Assembly: GCF_008704995.1 (NCBI RefSeq)
Contig: NZ_CP023747.1
Coordinates: forward strand, 2,940,501-3,004,500
DNA length: 64,000 nt
Reading direction: 5' to 3'
Source: Streptomyces nodosus
Lineage (GTDB): Bacteria > Actinomycetota > Actinomycetes > Streptomycetales > Streptomycetaceae
Shown piece after piece: positions 24,650-33,672 of this stretch. The notes beneath the pieces were generated by a model. It had not been told where the DNA came from. It was given only the letters and a program-made list of their open reading frames with translations, and ran no database searches. A program made the translations under genes and the position numbers. The first letter of the stretch is position 1. Each line of letters opens with the position of its first letter.

Positions 24650-26101
24650 TCAGCCGACGTTCTCCAGCTCGGGCTCGCTGCGCCGGGTGACCTGCGGGTT
24701 GCGTGCCTTCAGCACCGCCCAGCCGATGGCCAGGGCCGCCGCCCAGACCGCCATCACATACAGACAGATCCGGGACTCGGAGTCGGAGGCGATCAGACCG
24801 GTGACGCCGAGCAGGAACACGATGGCGACCCAGCTGAAGATCGCGCCGCCGGGGGCCGGGAAGGAGGAGACGGGAAGCCGGCCGGCCCGCACTCCGTGGC
24901 GGTACCGGACATGGCTGGCCAGGATCATCAGCCAGGTCCAGATGCCGGCCGCGGTGGCCAGCGAGGTGACATAGCCGAAGGCCTTCTCCGGGACGACATA
25001 GTTGAGGACGACGCCGATGCCCATGAAGGCGACCGAGACGGTGATGCCGAAGGCCGGGGTCTTGGTGGCCGACAGCCGGCTGAAACGGTTCGGGGCCTCG
25101 CCGTTGTCCGCGAGATTGCGCAGCATACGGCCGGTGGAGTACATGCCCGAGTTGCAGGAGGACAGGGCCGCGGTCAGCACCACGAAGTTGACGATGCCGG
25201 CGCCGGCCGGAATGCCGATCTTCGCGAAGGCCAGGACGAAGGGGCTCACTCCGGGGCCGAACTCGGTCCACTTCACCACGCAGAGGATGACGGTGAGGGC
25301 ACCCACGTAGAAGAGCGCGATGCGCCAGGGCAGGGTGTTGATCGCCTTGGGCAGGGTCTTCTCCGGGTTCTCCGACTCACCGGCCGTGACACCGACCAGC
25401 TCGACGGCGAGGTAGGCGAACATCACGCCCTGCAGGGTCATCAGGGAGGAGCCGATGCCGTTCGGGAAGAAGCCGTCGAACTCCCAGAGGTTGGAGACGG
25501 CGGCGGTGTCGCCGGCGGCGCTGAAACCGAAGGTGAGCACGCCGAGGCCGATCACGATCATGCCGATGAGCGCGGTGACCTTGACCATCGAGAACCAGAA
25601 CTCGATCTCGCCGAACAGTTTCACCGAGATCAGGTTGGCCACGAACAGGACCACCAGGAAGACCAGCGCCGTCACCCACTGCGGGATGGCCGGGAACCAG
25701 TAGTGGACGTAGATCGCGGCGGCCGTCAGCTCGGCCATGCCGGTCACCACCCACATCAGCCAGTACGTCCAGCCGGTGAAGAAGCCGAAGAACGGGCCGA
25801 GGAATTCGCGGGAGTACTCCGCGAAGGAGCCCGACACCGGGCGGTACAGGAGCAGCTCGCCGAGCGCCCGCATGATGAAGAAGATGACCGCGCCCGCGAC
25901 GGCGTACATCACGATCAGGCTGGGGCCGGCCTTGGCGATGTTCGCCCCGGCACCCAGGAAGAGGCCGACGCCGATGGCGCCGCCGATCGCGATCATCTGG
26001 ACCTGACGGCTGCCGAGCCCTCGCTCGTACCCCTCCTCGGGGGCGTCGCCGCCCACGGCCTCGATGCCGTCGTGTTCCCTGCCGACCTGCGCTGAGGTCA
26101 T
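24650..26101 (-). CDS. amino acid permease (APC family)
   Basis: A 483-residue, about 12-helix amino acid/proton symporter of the AAT subfamily. Hallmarks are GLGSRQVQMIAIGGAIGVGL, GAGANIAKAGPSLIVMYAVA, GELLLYRPVSGSFAEYSREF and the GESENPEKTLPKAINTLPWR loop. GabP/AnsP/ProY-type transporters share these blocks and the specificity cannot be assigned. It is monocistronic: its promoter region faces the palindrome array, and a terminator follows it. A near-palindrome GGTAACGCGATCGTTATCC at about 26365, 260 bp upstream, could be an operator but is far away. Confidence 0.9.
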   Translation of the reverse strand: MTSAQVGREHDGIEAVGGDAPEEGYERGLGSRQVQMIAIGGAIGVGLFLGAGANIAKAGPSLIVMYAVAGAVIFFIMRALGELLLYRPVSGSFAEYSREFLGPFFGFFTGWTYWLMWVVTGMAELTAAAIYVHYWFPAIPQWVTALVFLVVLFVANLISVKLFGEIEFWFSMVKVTALIGMIVIGLGVLTFGFSAAGDTAAVSNLWEFDGFFPNGIGSSLMTLQGVMFAYLAVELVGVTAGESENPEKTLPKAINTLPWRIALFYVGALTVILCVVKWTEFGPGVSPFVLAFAKIGIPAGAGIVNFVVLTAALSSCNSGMYSTGRMLRNLADNGEAPNRFSRLSATKTPAFGITVSVAFMGIGVVLNYVVPEKAFGYVTSLATAAGIWTWLMILASHVRYRHGVRAGRLPVSSFPAPGGAIFSWVAIVFLLGVTGLIASDSESRICLYVMAVWAAALAIGWAVLKARNPQVTRRSEPELENVG

Positions 26102-27697
26102 GTTGCTGCGCCTTTCTCCACGCCGTTCCGAGCCGGTCCCACGGCCTCGAATCGGGTTCCGATCCCCCCCGGATGTTTATGGAGCGTTTGCCTGGCCGGC
26201 GGTCTGACGGCTCGGTGGCGCACCCGGCAGGACAGGGATGTCGTCCGCCGGGCGGTCGTGAAGATCTATCACGGTCGCGCCGACGATCGACCTCGCGACA
26301 TGTGACGCACCTCACCGGGAGAAGCGAACAAAGAACTCCGGGGGAGGCATACGCGTCGGCTGCGGTAACGCGATCGTTATCCGGATTTGAGCGTCCTCTG
26401 AGCGACCACCCACCGGCCCCTCGAACGCCCCCGGGGGCCTGGGGCGCAGCCCCCGAGGGGGGTCCTTGGGCGCGACCCCGGGTGCGGGTTCGGGGGCGCG
26501 GCCCCCAGGTGCGGGTCGGACAAGGGCGGCGGGGGCCGCATCCCGAGGCGTACAGGGGGCACAGCCCCCGCGGGGATCCTGGGGGTGCAGCCTCGGGTGG
26601 GGGCTGGGGCGTGGCACCCGAGGGACCCGGGGAGTCTCAGCCTTCCGGTGGGGTTCGGGGGCGTGCCCCCAGGGACGGGGGGGGCGGGCAAAGGCGGCGC
26701 GGGGGGCACCCCCAGAAGTGCACGGGACACAGTCCCCGCCCGAGATTCGGGGGCGCAGTCCCCCGCGGAGGTCCTGAGGGCGTAGCCCCCCCGCAGGGAT
26801 TCGGGGGCTCAGCCCCCAGAGGGGGCGGGGGGCGCAGCCCCTGGGGAGGGGACAGACGAGGGCGGCGGGAGCGGCACCCCGAGGGGCGCAGGGGACACAG
26901 CCCCCGCCCGAGGTTCCGGGGCGCCCCCCGGGGGGTCCCGGGGCACTCCCCGGTGCGGGTTCGGGGGCACAGCCCCCGAGGGGCAGGGCGAGCAAGGGCT
27001 GCAGGGCCGCATCCCGAAGAGCGCACGGAACACAGTCCCCGCCGGGATTCGGGGCGCAGCCACCAGTGAGGGCCCGGGGGCGCAGCACCCAGTGGGGGTT
27101 CGGGGGCGCAGCACCCAGTGGGGGTTCGGGGGCGCAGCACCCAGTGGGGGTTCGGGGGCGCAGCCTCAGGGACGGGGCGGACAAGGGCGGCGGGGGCCGC
27201 ACCCCAAAGGGCGCACGGGACACAGTCCCCGCGGGAGCCCTGCGGGCGTAGCTCCCCGCAGGGCTCCGGGGGGAGCAGCCCCCGGTGAGGGGTCCTGGGG
27301 GCTCAGCCCCCGATGGGGGTTCGGGAGCGTAGCCCCCAGGGACGGGACGAGCAAGGGCGGCAGGGGCGGCGCCCCGAGAGGTACGTGGGACACAGTCCCC
27401 GCCGGGATTCGGGGGGCGCAGCCACCGGTGAAGGCCCGGGGGCGTAGCCCCCGGCGGGGGTCTGGGGGCGTAGCCCCCGGAAGGGGCCTGGGGGCGCAGC
27501 CCCCGGAAGGGGCCTGGGGGCGCAGCCCCCGGCGGGGGTCTGGGGGCGCAGCCCCCCGGGGATGGGACGGGTAAGGGCGGCGGGGGCGGCGTCTCCTCGC
27601 GGGTGGGGAGGCTGGTCGGCGCCCGCGCGGATCGCCTGACGCCGGAGCCAGGTAGGGGTCGGCCCGGGCGGCCGGGGGCCCGGGGCGGTAGGGCCGT
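26102..27697. other. 1.6-kb gene-free region with palindrome array
   Basis: No gene can be supported between the permease and DUF2017 genes. The first 295 bp hold the permease upstream region and the imperfect palindrome near 26365. The remainder is the repeat array listed separately. Open frames here are Pro/Arg/Gly-repeat translations without domain signals. Confidence 0.75.
26440..27590. repeat. hierarchical array of GC hairpins with seven core units
   Basis: Short hairpins of the type GGGGGC-NNA-GCCCCC (triloops GCA, GTA, ACA, TCA) recur dozens of times. They are interleaved with a longer conserved core of roughly 60 bp, starting (G/A)CAAGGGCGGCGGGGGCCGC and ending in a (G)GGACACAGTCCCC hairpin. 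Core copies begin near 26518, 26688, 26856, 26992, 27181, 27351 and 27571 (last one partial), spaced 136-220 bp. Local tandem copies occur: a 26-bp unit three times at 27091-27168 and another 26-bp unit twice near 27475-27530. Copies have diverged by substitutions, so the array is not recent. Confidence 0.9.
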
Positions 27698-28303
27698 TCA
27701 GGGCATCAGGGTCTCGATGAGGGTCTCCTGGAGCGCGCCCAGCCACAGATAGGCCATCATCAGCGGCTTACGCGGATCCTCGTCCGGCAGCCGGGTGAGA
27801 TGGTCGGTGTCCTCCTCCTCGACGACCTCGAGCCGCGAGCCGATCGCCAGGCGCAGGTCGTTCAGGGCGCCCAGCCACTGCTCGCACTCCTGCGGCGAGA
27901 GCTTGAGGACCCCGCCGTCCTCGCCCTCCGAACTCACCGCGTCCAGCGAGCGAACCATGGCGAGGGCGTTGTCCCGCTTGCGCGCCCGCAGGTCGTTCTC
28001 GGTGAAGCGGCGGAACTCGGCGGAGTACGCGCGCTGCTCCTCGGCCTCGTCGGGCGAGACCGGCTCGCCGCCGGGGCCGCCGTAGGCGTCCGGGAACAGC
28101 CGGTGCAGCACCGGGTCGGAGGGCGGCTCGCTGGGGCCCTCGGCGAAGAGCTCCGCGAGCGGATCCTCGGAGCCGTTCTCGGCGGGGCCCGGCCCGATGA
28201 GTTCCAGCAGCTGTACGGCCAGCGACCGGATGATGGAGATCTCGACGTCGTCGAGAGCGAGGGCGGCACCGCCGCCGGGGAGTGATTCGAAGTGTCCTGA
28301 CAT
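27698..28303 (-). CDS. DUF2017 family protein
   Basis: A 201-residue acidic protein. Residues 16-36 (LDDVEISIIRSLAVQLLELI) and the C-terminal MMAYLWLGALQETLIETLM match DUF2017, found downstream of clpS in actinobacteria. It starts 12 bp after the clpS stop on the same strand, so the pair forms an operon. A role with the Clp proteolytic system is plausible from this conserved linkage, but not shown. The body is rich in Glu and Asp with a helical pattern. Function otherwise unknown. Confidence 0.85.
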   Translation of the reverse strand: MSGHFESLPGGGAALALDDVEISIIRSLAVQLLELIGPGPAENGSEDPLAELFAEGPSEPPSDPVLHRLFPDAYGGPGGEPVSPDEAEEQRAYSAEFRRFTENDLRARKRDNALAMVRSLDAVSSEGEDGGVLKLSPQECEQWLGALNDLRLAIGSRLEVVEEEDTDHLTRLPDEDPRKPLMMAYLWLGALQETLIETLMP

Positions 28304-28315
28304 CAGGGAGATCGT

Positions 28316-28633
28316 TTACTTCCGGTCCTGCTGGAGGGTGGCCCACAAACCGTAGCCGTGCATGGCCTGTACGTCGCGTTCCATCTCCTCGCGGGTACCG
28401 CTGGAGACGACCGCCCGGCCCTTGTGGTGGACGTCGAGCATGAGCTTGGTGGCCTTGTCCTTGGGGTAACCGAAGTACGTCTGAAATACGTAGGTCACGT
28501 AGCTCATCAGGTTGACCGGGTCGTTGTGGACGATCGTCACCCAAGGGACATCGGGTTCGGGAACGGCGAAGTGTTCCTCCGCCGACTCGGTCTTTTCGAT
28601 CTCTAGGGGAGCGGGAGCCGTCACACGGCCCAT
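28316..28633 (-). CDS. clpS: ATP-dependent Clp protease adapter ClpS
   Basis: A protein of 105 residues (start ATG 28633; GTG 28624 is an alternative and fits [17 protein letters not shown]). [20 protein letters not shown] and [20 protein letters not shown] are the ClpS core, including the N-degron pocket region. It delivers N-degron and other substrates to ClpAP/ClpCP protease and modulates substrate choice. It is followed by the DUF2017 gene at 12 bp. The upstream gene is on the same strand but ends over 100 bp away. Confidence 0.94.
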   Translation of the reverse strand: MGRVTAPAPLEIEKTESAEEHFAVPEPDVPWVTIVHNDPVNLMSYVTYVFQTYFGYPKDKATKLMLDVHHKGRAVVSSGTREEMERDVQAMHGYGLWATLQQDRK

Positions 28634-28771
28634 GCTGCCACCACACCGGGCCGCTCGCACAAACCGGCACCGCCGGGGAGGCCGAAAGACCGGAGCCCAG
28701 GCCCACGCCCCACTCTCGCGGGAGCATCGGCCGGGACCCCGGTTCCGTTGACAGGCGCGCCTCCGCCGCCG

Positions 28772-29605
28772 TCAGTACGCGGTCTTCGCCATCCGCCGCT
28801 GCTCCCGCTCCGAGAGCCGGCTCCCCGACTCCCGGCGGGCCATGCGCTGGAGCAGCCGCGGGGCCAGCACGAGCCCGGCGATCGCCCAGAGCCCGAGCAC
28901 GCCCGCCACCGTGGCGTGCTGCCACGCGCCGGAGACCTCCATGACCCGGGCGCTGTCGGGCAACAGCGCGGAGCGGACACCCTGGGCGATCCAGCGCAGC
29001 GGGAAGAAGGACGCCAGGTTCTGCATCCACTCCGGCAGATTGCGCAGCTGCGAGAACGTGCCGGAGGCGATCATCAGGCCCATCATCGGCAGCATGTAGA
29101 GGCCCAGCGCCTCCCGTGCGACGGGCAGCAGGGCTCCGACGGCCGCCCCGACCGGCACGACGGCCACGATGCCGAGGGCCACCACCCAGACGAGTGTGAG
29201 CCAGCGCTGCGGGGTGTCCGGGAGTGCGGCCCCGAGCAGCACACGCCCACCCAGCAGCAACAGTGCGATGGACACCGCGATGTTGACGAGGACGAAGAAG
29301 ACCTTGCCGGTCAGATAGGCGGTCATCGCGCCCGGTACGCCGCGCAGCCGCAGCAGCGTGCCGTCCTCACGGTCGCCGAAGAGGAACTGGGGGACGGTCA
29401 ACAGGCCGGACATGAAGATCGTGGAGCCGATGCCGCCGGCCAGGGACAGCTGCCTCATGGCGTCGTCGCCGTCCCGTGACAGCCAGAAGGAGACGGCGAG
29501 GAACAGCAGCGGCGTCGACAGGTAGGCGTAGATGTCCTTGCGGCTGCGCAGCATTTGGCGCAGTTCGATGGCGCCGCGCGACAGACCGAGTCGATAGGGG
29601 TTCAC
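28772..29605 (-). CDS. ABC-2 type transporter permease
   Basis: A 277-residue permease with an N-terminal NPYRLGLSRGAIELRQMLRS segment and six hydrophobic segments (for example LSTPLLFLAVSFWL, GKVFFVLVNIAVSIALLLL, LVWVVALGIVAVVPVGAAVG). The EDGTLLRLRGVPGAMTAYLT segment matches ABC-2 permeases of multidrug or antibiotic exporters. It starts at GTG overlapping the ATPase stop (GTGA), so the two are coupled and form a two-component efflux system. The substrate is unknown. Confidence 0.87.
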   Translation of the reverse strand: MNPYRLGLSRGAIELRQMLRSRKDIYAYLSTPLLFLAVSFWLSRDGDDAMRQLSLAGGIGSTIFMSGLLTVPQFLFGDREDGTLLRLRGVPGAMTAYLTGKVFFVLVNIAVSIALLLLGGRVLLGAALPDTPQRWLTLVWVVALGIVAVVPVGAAVGALLPVAREALGLYMLPMMGLMIASGTFSQLRNLPEWMQNLASFFPLRWIAQGVRSALLPDSARVMEVSGAWQHATVAGVLGLWAIAGLVLAPRLLQRMARRESGSRLSEREQRRMAKTAY

Positions 29606-30573
29606 GCGGCTGCCTCCTCGTGGCGCGGGGCGGCGGTCTCCGCTTCGGCTCCGCCCTCCTTCGTCGTCCCTACGGCGTCCTCGTCGCCCTCCGCGACCAT
29701 CCGCAGATAGGTGTCCTCCAGCGTCGGACGGCGTACCTCCAGGTCGGGGATCGGCCCTTGGAGCTGCTGGTGCAGTTCCCAGACGACGTCCGACGGGTCG
29801 GCGGTGAGCCGTCGTTGCGGAACGCCGTGGGCGTCCGTCCAGGCGACCTCGGAGCGGGCCCTTGCGACAGCGGCGAGTTCGGCGAGGGTGCCGCAGGCGG
29901 TGATGCGGCCGTGCTGCAGGATGCCGATGCGGTCGGCGAGTTGCTGGGCCTCGGTCATGTCGTGGGTGGTGAGCAGCATCGTCGTGCCGAGGTTGTCGCG
30001 CAGGCCGCGGATGAGGTCGTGGAAATCCCGGCGGGCCTCGGGGTCGAAGCCGGTGGTCGGTTCGTCGAGGAAGAGCAGTTCCGGGCGGCCCACGATGCCC
30101 AGGGCGACGTCGAGGCGTCGCCGCTGGCCGCCGGAGAGGGTGCTCACCTGCTGGGCGGACTGTCCCGTGAGGCCGACCAGGCCGAGCAGCTCGGACGGTT
30201 CGAAGGAGTGCGCGTAGTAGCGGGCGAAGTGGCCCAGCAGATCACCGACCCGCCAGCGGCCGTGATCGCGGTTGGCCTGGAGGACGATGCCGAGGCGGGC
30301 GCGCCAGGCGGTGTCCTCGTGTGCGGGGTCCTGGCCCAGCACCTCGACGTCGCCGGCGGAGCGGCTGCGGTAGCCCTCGAGGATCTCGATCGTGGTGCTC
30401 TTGCCCGCGCCGTTGGGGCCAAGCAGTGCGAACAGCTCGCCCCTGCGGACCTCCAGGTCGAGTCCGTTCAGCACATCGCGGGTGCCGTAGCGCATCCGTA
30501 GTCCGCGGACATGGATCGCCGGCTTCGGCCCGGAGGCGTGGCCGGCCTCCGGCGTCGTCTCCTGCAAGGTCAC
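29602..30573 (-). CDS. ABC-2 type exporter, ATP-binding protein
   Basis: A 323-residue ATPase from GTG 30573, which has AGGGGGAA upstream; the frame extends to 31785 across the pncB gene only as an artefact. Walker A is LLGPNGAGKST, the signature is STLSGGQRRRLDVALGI, Walker B is LLFLDEPTTGFDPEARRDFH, and the H-loop is LTTHDMTEAQQ. The extra C-terminal domain (about residues 230-300) is typical of DrrA-type drug exporter ATPases. It is coupled to the permease gene downstream. Divergent from pncB. Confidence 0.9.
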   Translation of the reverse strand: MTLQETTPEAGHASGPKPAIHVRGLRMRYGTRDVLNGLDLEVRRGELFALLGPNGAGKSTTIEILEGYRSRSAGDVEVLGQDPAHEDTAWRARLGIVLQANRDHGRWRVGDLLGHFARYYAHSFEPSELLGLVGLTGQSAQQVSTLSGGQRRRLDVALGIVGRPELLFLDEPTTGFDPEARRDFHDLIRGLRDNLGTTMLLTTHDMTEAQQLADRIGILQHGRITACGTLAELAAVARARSEVAWTDAHGVPQRRLTADPSDVVWELHQQLQGPIPDLEVRRPTLEDTYLRMVAEGDEDAVGTTKEGGAEAETAAPRHEEAAA

Positions 30574-30731
30574 GGATTCCCCCTGGATGCCGTCGCTCGG
30601 CCGGTCGGCGGCGGGCCCACGCCGCCCCGGCTGGTCCTTGCCGTGAAGGGTACGCAAGGGGTGCGTGGGCAAGCGCACACGGACCTGGCAGCCGTCCGAG
30701 CCCGGAGCGCCGTCGCGCGGCGCCCCACAAA

Positions 30732-30746
30732 TCGTCAGACTGACGA
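30732..30746. promoter_or_regulatory. perfect palindrome upstream of pncB
   Basis: TCGTCAG-A-CTGACGA, a perfect 7-bp inverted repeat around one central base, lies 23 bp before the pncB start used here. It is a candidate binding site for an NAD-metabolism repressor (NrtR-like or other), from its location only. Confidence 0.6.
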
Positions 30747-30768
30747 AATGAAGGTACGATCGGGCGCC

Positions 30769-32148
30769 ATGAACACAGTGGACCCTGTGCCGCCGGAGAG
30801 CGAGGAGCGCGACGCGCTTCCGCGGGCGGGTGGCGGCGGACGACGCGTGGGCGTGCCCTCCACGGCGCTCTTCACCGACCACTACGAGCTGACCATGCTG
30901 CAGGCCGCCCTGGAGGCGGGCAGTGCCGAGCGGCGCTCCGTCTTCGAGGTCTTCACCCGGCGGCTGCCCGACGGCCGCCGCTACGGCGTGGTGGCCGGCA
31001 CCGGACGCGTCCTGGACGCGGTGGAGAACTTCCGCTTCGAGCCGGACGTCCTCCACTTCCTGCGGGAGCGCCGGATCGTCGACGAGGCGACCCTTCAGTG
31101 GCTCGCCGGATACCGCTTCGGCGGCGACATCTGGGGCTACCCGGAGGGCGAGGTGTACTTCCCGGGCTCGCCGGTCCTGCGGGTCGAGGGCACCTTCGCG
31201 GAGTGTGTGCTCCTGGAGACGGTGATCCTTTCCATCCTCAACCACGACTCCGCGGTCGCGGCCGCCGCCTCCCGGATGTCCTCCGCCGCCGACGGCCGGG
31301 CGCTGATCGAGATGGGTGCCCGGCGCACCCATGAGCTGGCCGCCGTGGCCGCCGCGCGGGCCGCGTACATCGGCGGCTTCACCACCACCTCGGATCTGGC
31401 CTCCGGCTACCGGTACGGCATCCCGACGGTCGGGACGTCCGCCCATGCCTTCACCCTGCTGCACGACAGCGAGCGGGACGCCTTCCAGGCCCAGGTGGAG
31501 TCGCTGGGCCGGGGCACCACACTGCTGGTGGACACCTATGACGTCGCCGAGGCCGTCCGGACGGCCGTCGAGCTCGCCGGGCCCGAGCTGGGCGCCGTAC
31601 GGATCGACTCCGGTGATCTGCTGCTGGTCGCGCACCGGGTGCGGCAGCAGCTCGACGAGCTGGGCGCCACCCGGACGAAGATCGTCGTCACCTCCGACCT
31701 GGACGAGTACGCCATCGCCTCGCTGCGGGCGGCGCCCGTGGACGCGTACGGCGTCGGCACCCAGCTGGTGACCGGTTCCGGCCATCCGACCTGCTCGATG
31801 GTCTACAAGCTGGTCGCCCGCGCCGAGTCGGCGGACCCGGAGGCGCCGCTGCTGCCGGTCGCGAAGAAGTCGGCCGGCGGCAAGACGTCCCTCGGCGGGC
31901 GCAAATGGGCCGCGCGACGGCTCGACGAGAACGGGGTGGCGGAGGCCGAGGTGATCGGCTCAGGACCGGTGCCCGACGAACTGGTGGACCGGCAGCTGCT
32001 GGTCCAGCTGGTCAAGGGCGGCCAGGTGCTCACCCGTGAGCCGCTGGACGTCGTACGCGAGAGGCATGCGGCCGCGCTCGCCGGTCTGCCGCTGTCGGCG
32101 ACCCAGCTGTCCCGCGGGGAACCGGTCCTCCCGACCGAGTACGCATGA
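30769..32148 (+). CDS. pncB: nicotinate phosphoribosyltransferase
   Basis: A 459-residue enzyme that makes nicotinate mononucleotide from nicotinate, PRPP and ATP in NAD salvage. STALFTDHYELTMLQAALEA and FEVFTRRLPDGRRYGVVAGT are the N-terminal family blocks; the catalytic region includes VGTSAHAFTLLH with the phosphorylated His, and VRIDSGDLLLVAHRVRQQL follows. Length is normal after allowing for a variable 35-residue N-terminus. The start is uncertain: ATG 30748 and ATG 30769 are both in frame with poor ribosome binding sites. pncA lies 370 bp downstream on the same strand. Confidence 0.93.
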   Translation: MNTVDPVPPESEERDALPRAGGGGRRVGVPSTALFTDHYELTMLQAALEAGSAERRSVFEVFTRRLPDGRRYGVVAGTGRVLDAVENFRFEPDVLHFLRERRIVDEATLQWLAGYRFGGDIWGYPEGEVYFPGSPVLRVEGTFAECVLLETVILSILNHDSAVAAAASRMSSAADGRALIEMGARRTHELAAVAAARAAYIGGFTTTSDLASGYRYGIPTVGTSAHAFTLLHDSERDAFQAQVESLGRGTTLLVDTYDVAEAVRTAVELAGPELGAVRIDSGDLLLVAHRVRQQLDELGATRTKIVVTSDLDEYAIASLRAAPVDAYGVGTQLVTGSGHPTCSMVYKLVARAESADPEAPLLPVAKKSAGGKTSLGGRKWAARRLDENGVAEAEVIGSGPVPDELVDRQLLVQLVKGGQVLTREPLDVVRERHAAALAGLPLSATQLSRGEPVLPTEYA

Positions 32149-32520
32149 CGCGTGACGTGTCACCGTGACGTGCACCCGTGACGTGTCCGCGTAACCGTGT
32201 CCCCGTGGCATGTCCCCTGACGCGTCACGGGGACACATCCGCGCGCGAGCTGCCCGGTGCCGCGCCCGCGCGAGGCAGCCGTGCGAGACGGCGCGTACGA
32301 CCGTGGGGGCGGGGCCCCGGCGCGGCTTCGGACGGCCCCGTCCCGCAGGGGGCATGAACGGTCCCCCGGCGGGAAGGGAACGGCAGCACACCCCCGCACC
32401 CGTCCCGCCGCCGTCCGCCCCCCTCCCGCCCGTCCCACGAAGTCTCTACGCTCAAAGTCCGTACGGACGGCCGGGTCCGCACCGCCACCCGAACCACCGC
32501 CGAACCGAAGGACACCGACC
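32149..32520. other. spacer between pncB and pncA with CGTGACGTG repeats
   Basis: The first 90 bp contain several copies of the core CGTGACGTG and a GACGCGTCA palindrome. The rest is GC-rich spacer ending in the pncA leader with AAGGACAC. No gene is supported here. Confidence 0.5.
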
Positions 32521-33105
32521 ATGCGCCGCGCCTTGATCGTCGTAGATGTGCAGAACGACTTCTGTGAGGGCGGCAGCCTCGCGGTGGCCGGTGGTGCCGA
32601 TGTGGCCGCCACGATCACCGAGCTGATCGGTCAGGCCCCCGCCGGGTACCGGCATGTCGTCGCCACCCGCGACCTCCATATCGCGCCCGGAGGGCACTTC
32701 GCCGACAACCCCGACTATGTCCACTCCTGGCCCGCGCACTGCGTGGCGGGCACCGAGGGTGTCGGCTTCCATCCGAACTTCGCCCCGGCGGTGGCCTCCG
32801 GCGCGGTCGACGCGGTGTTCGACAAGGGGGCGTACTCGGCGGCCTACAGCGGCTTCGAGGGGGTCGACGAGAACGGGGTGCCGCTCGGCGACTGGCTGCG
32901 GGAGCGGAAGATCGACGAGGTGGACGTGGTGGGGATCGCCACGGACCACTGTGTGCGCGCGACCGCCCTGGACGCCGTGCGCCAGGGTTTCCGCACCCAG
33001 GTCCTGCTGGACCTGACCGCCGGGGTGTCCGAGGAGACCACCGAGCGGGCGCTGGAGGAGCTACGCACGGCCGGGGTGGAACTCTCCGGCAAGCCCGTGG
33101 TCTGA
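32521..33105 (+). CDS. pncA: nicotinamidase
   Basis: A 194-residue isochorismatase-fold enzyme that converts nicotinamide to nicotinate, feeding PncB. The catalytic triad is visible as Asp9 in VVDVQNDF, Lys in FDKGAYSAAYSGF, and Cys in GIATDHCVRATALDAV. Metal ligands lie in ATRDLHIAPGGHF. Length matches the family. AAGGACAC is upstream of ATG 32521. It follows pncB in the same direction, probably under its own promoter because of the 370-bp gap. Also the prodrug activator homolog of mycobacteria by family. Confidence 0.95.
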   Translation: MRRALIVVDVQNDFCEGGSLAVAGGADVAATITELIGQAPAGYRHVVATRDLHIAPGGHFADNPDYVHSWPAHCVAGTEGVGFHPNFAPAVASGAVDAVFDKGAYSAAYSGFEGVDENGVPLGDWLRERKIDEVDVVGIATDHCVRATALDAVRQGFRTQVLLDLTAGVSEETTERALEELRTAGVELSGKPVV

Positions 33106-33174
33106 CCGGACCCGGACGACTGGACGGTTCGCCCGGACCGCAGTGGGTGGGTCCGGTGTCCCCGGTCCCCGGGG

Positions 33175-33507
33175 TTACACCCGCGCCGTCCGACCCCTCA
33201 GCAGCGCCCTGATCGGATGCCACAGCTCCTGGGACAGCTCCTGGCCCGCGCTGTCGGGTGCCGTGCGCCACACCAGGCCGTCCGGGTGGTGGAGGACCGC
33301 CGTGACCTCGTCGGGGGTCGGCGGGGCCGCGTTGCCGCGCAGATAGACCGCGCGCAGGCCCAGATTGCGCAGCCGCGTCAGCGCCCGGGCCCGGTTGTGG
33401 GCGAGGACGAGCACGCGGACGAAACCGCTGCCCGAACCCGGGCTGGGCAGGTTCAGCGCCACCACCACACTGCCGTTCGGCAGTTTGCAGAAACCTCCTG
33501 CGGCCAT
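33175..33507 (-). CDS. conserved hypothetical protein
   Basis: A 110-residue protein. The ATG at 33507 is chosen over earlier in-frame codons because the family-like segment MAAGGFCKLPNGSVVVALNL begins there and GGGGGTG lies upstream. It contains RVLVLAHNRARALTRLRNLG, AVYLRGNAAPPTPDEVTAVL and VWRTAPDSAGQELSQELWHP. No named domain is recognised. It lies downstream of the M6 protease terminator, so it is transcribed separately. Proteins of this size occur in this position in Streptomyces as I recall. Confidence 0.65.
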   Translation of the reverse strand: MAAGGFCKLPNGSVVVALNLPSPGSGSGFVRVLVLAHNRARALTRLRNLGLRAVYLRGNAAPPTPDEVTAVLHHPDGLVWRTAPDSAGQELSQELWHPIRALLRGRTARV

Positions 33508-33568
33508 GCGTGTCACACCCCCGTTCGACCTGGTGTCAGTAAGAGAACCACAGGAGGCACCTAAACAC

Positions 33569-33604
33569 GATCGGCCGCGACCCGCCAGGGGGTCACGGCC
33601 GATC
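33569..33604 (-). terminator. terminator after the M6 metalloprotease
   Basis: A 15-bp stem GATCGGCCGCGACCC / GGGTCACGGCCGATC with one mismatch and a 6-base loop, 70 bp past the protease stop. Confidence 0.8.
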
Positions 33605-33672
33605 ATGCGCTGACCTGCGAGAACGCCGGTCAGTGTGTGAGCGGTGCCACTAGGGACATGATCGCCCCGGAT

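Noticed and set aside
26312..27223. Large minus-strand ORF (303 residues) and several others in the palindrome array
   Set aside because: Translations are Pro/Arg/Leu repeats generated by the GC hairpins, open in several frames at once, with no domain, start signal or natural composition.
26440..27590. CRISPR array
   Set aside because: Repeats are imperfect and unequal in spacing, the intervening sequence is itself repetitive, and no cas gene is near.
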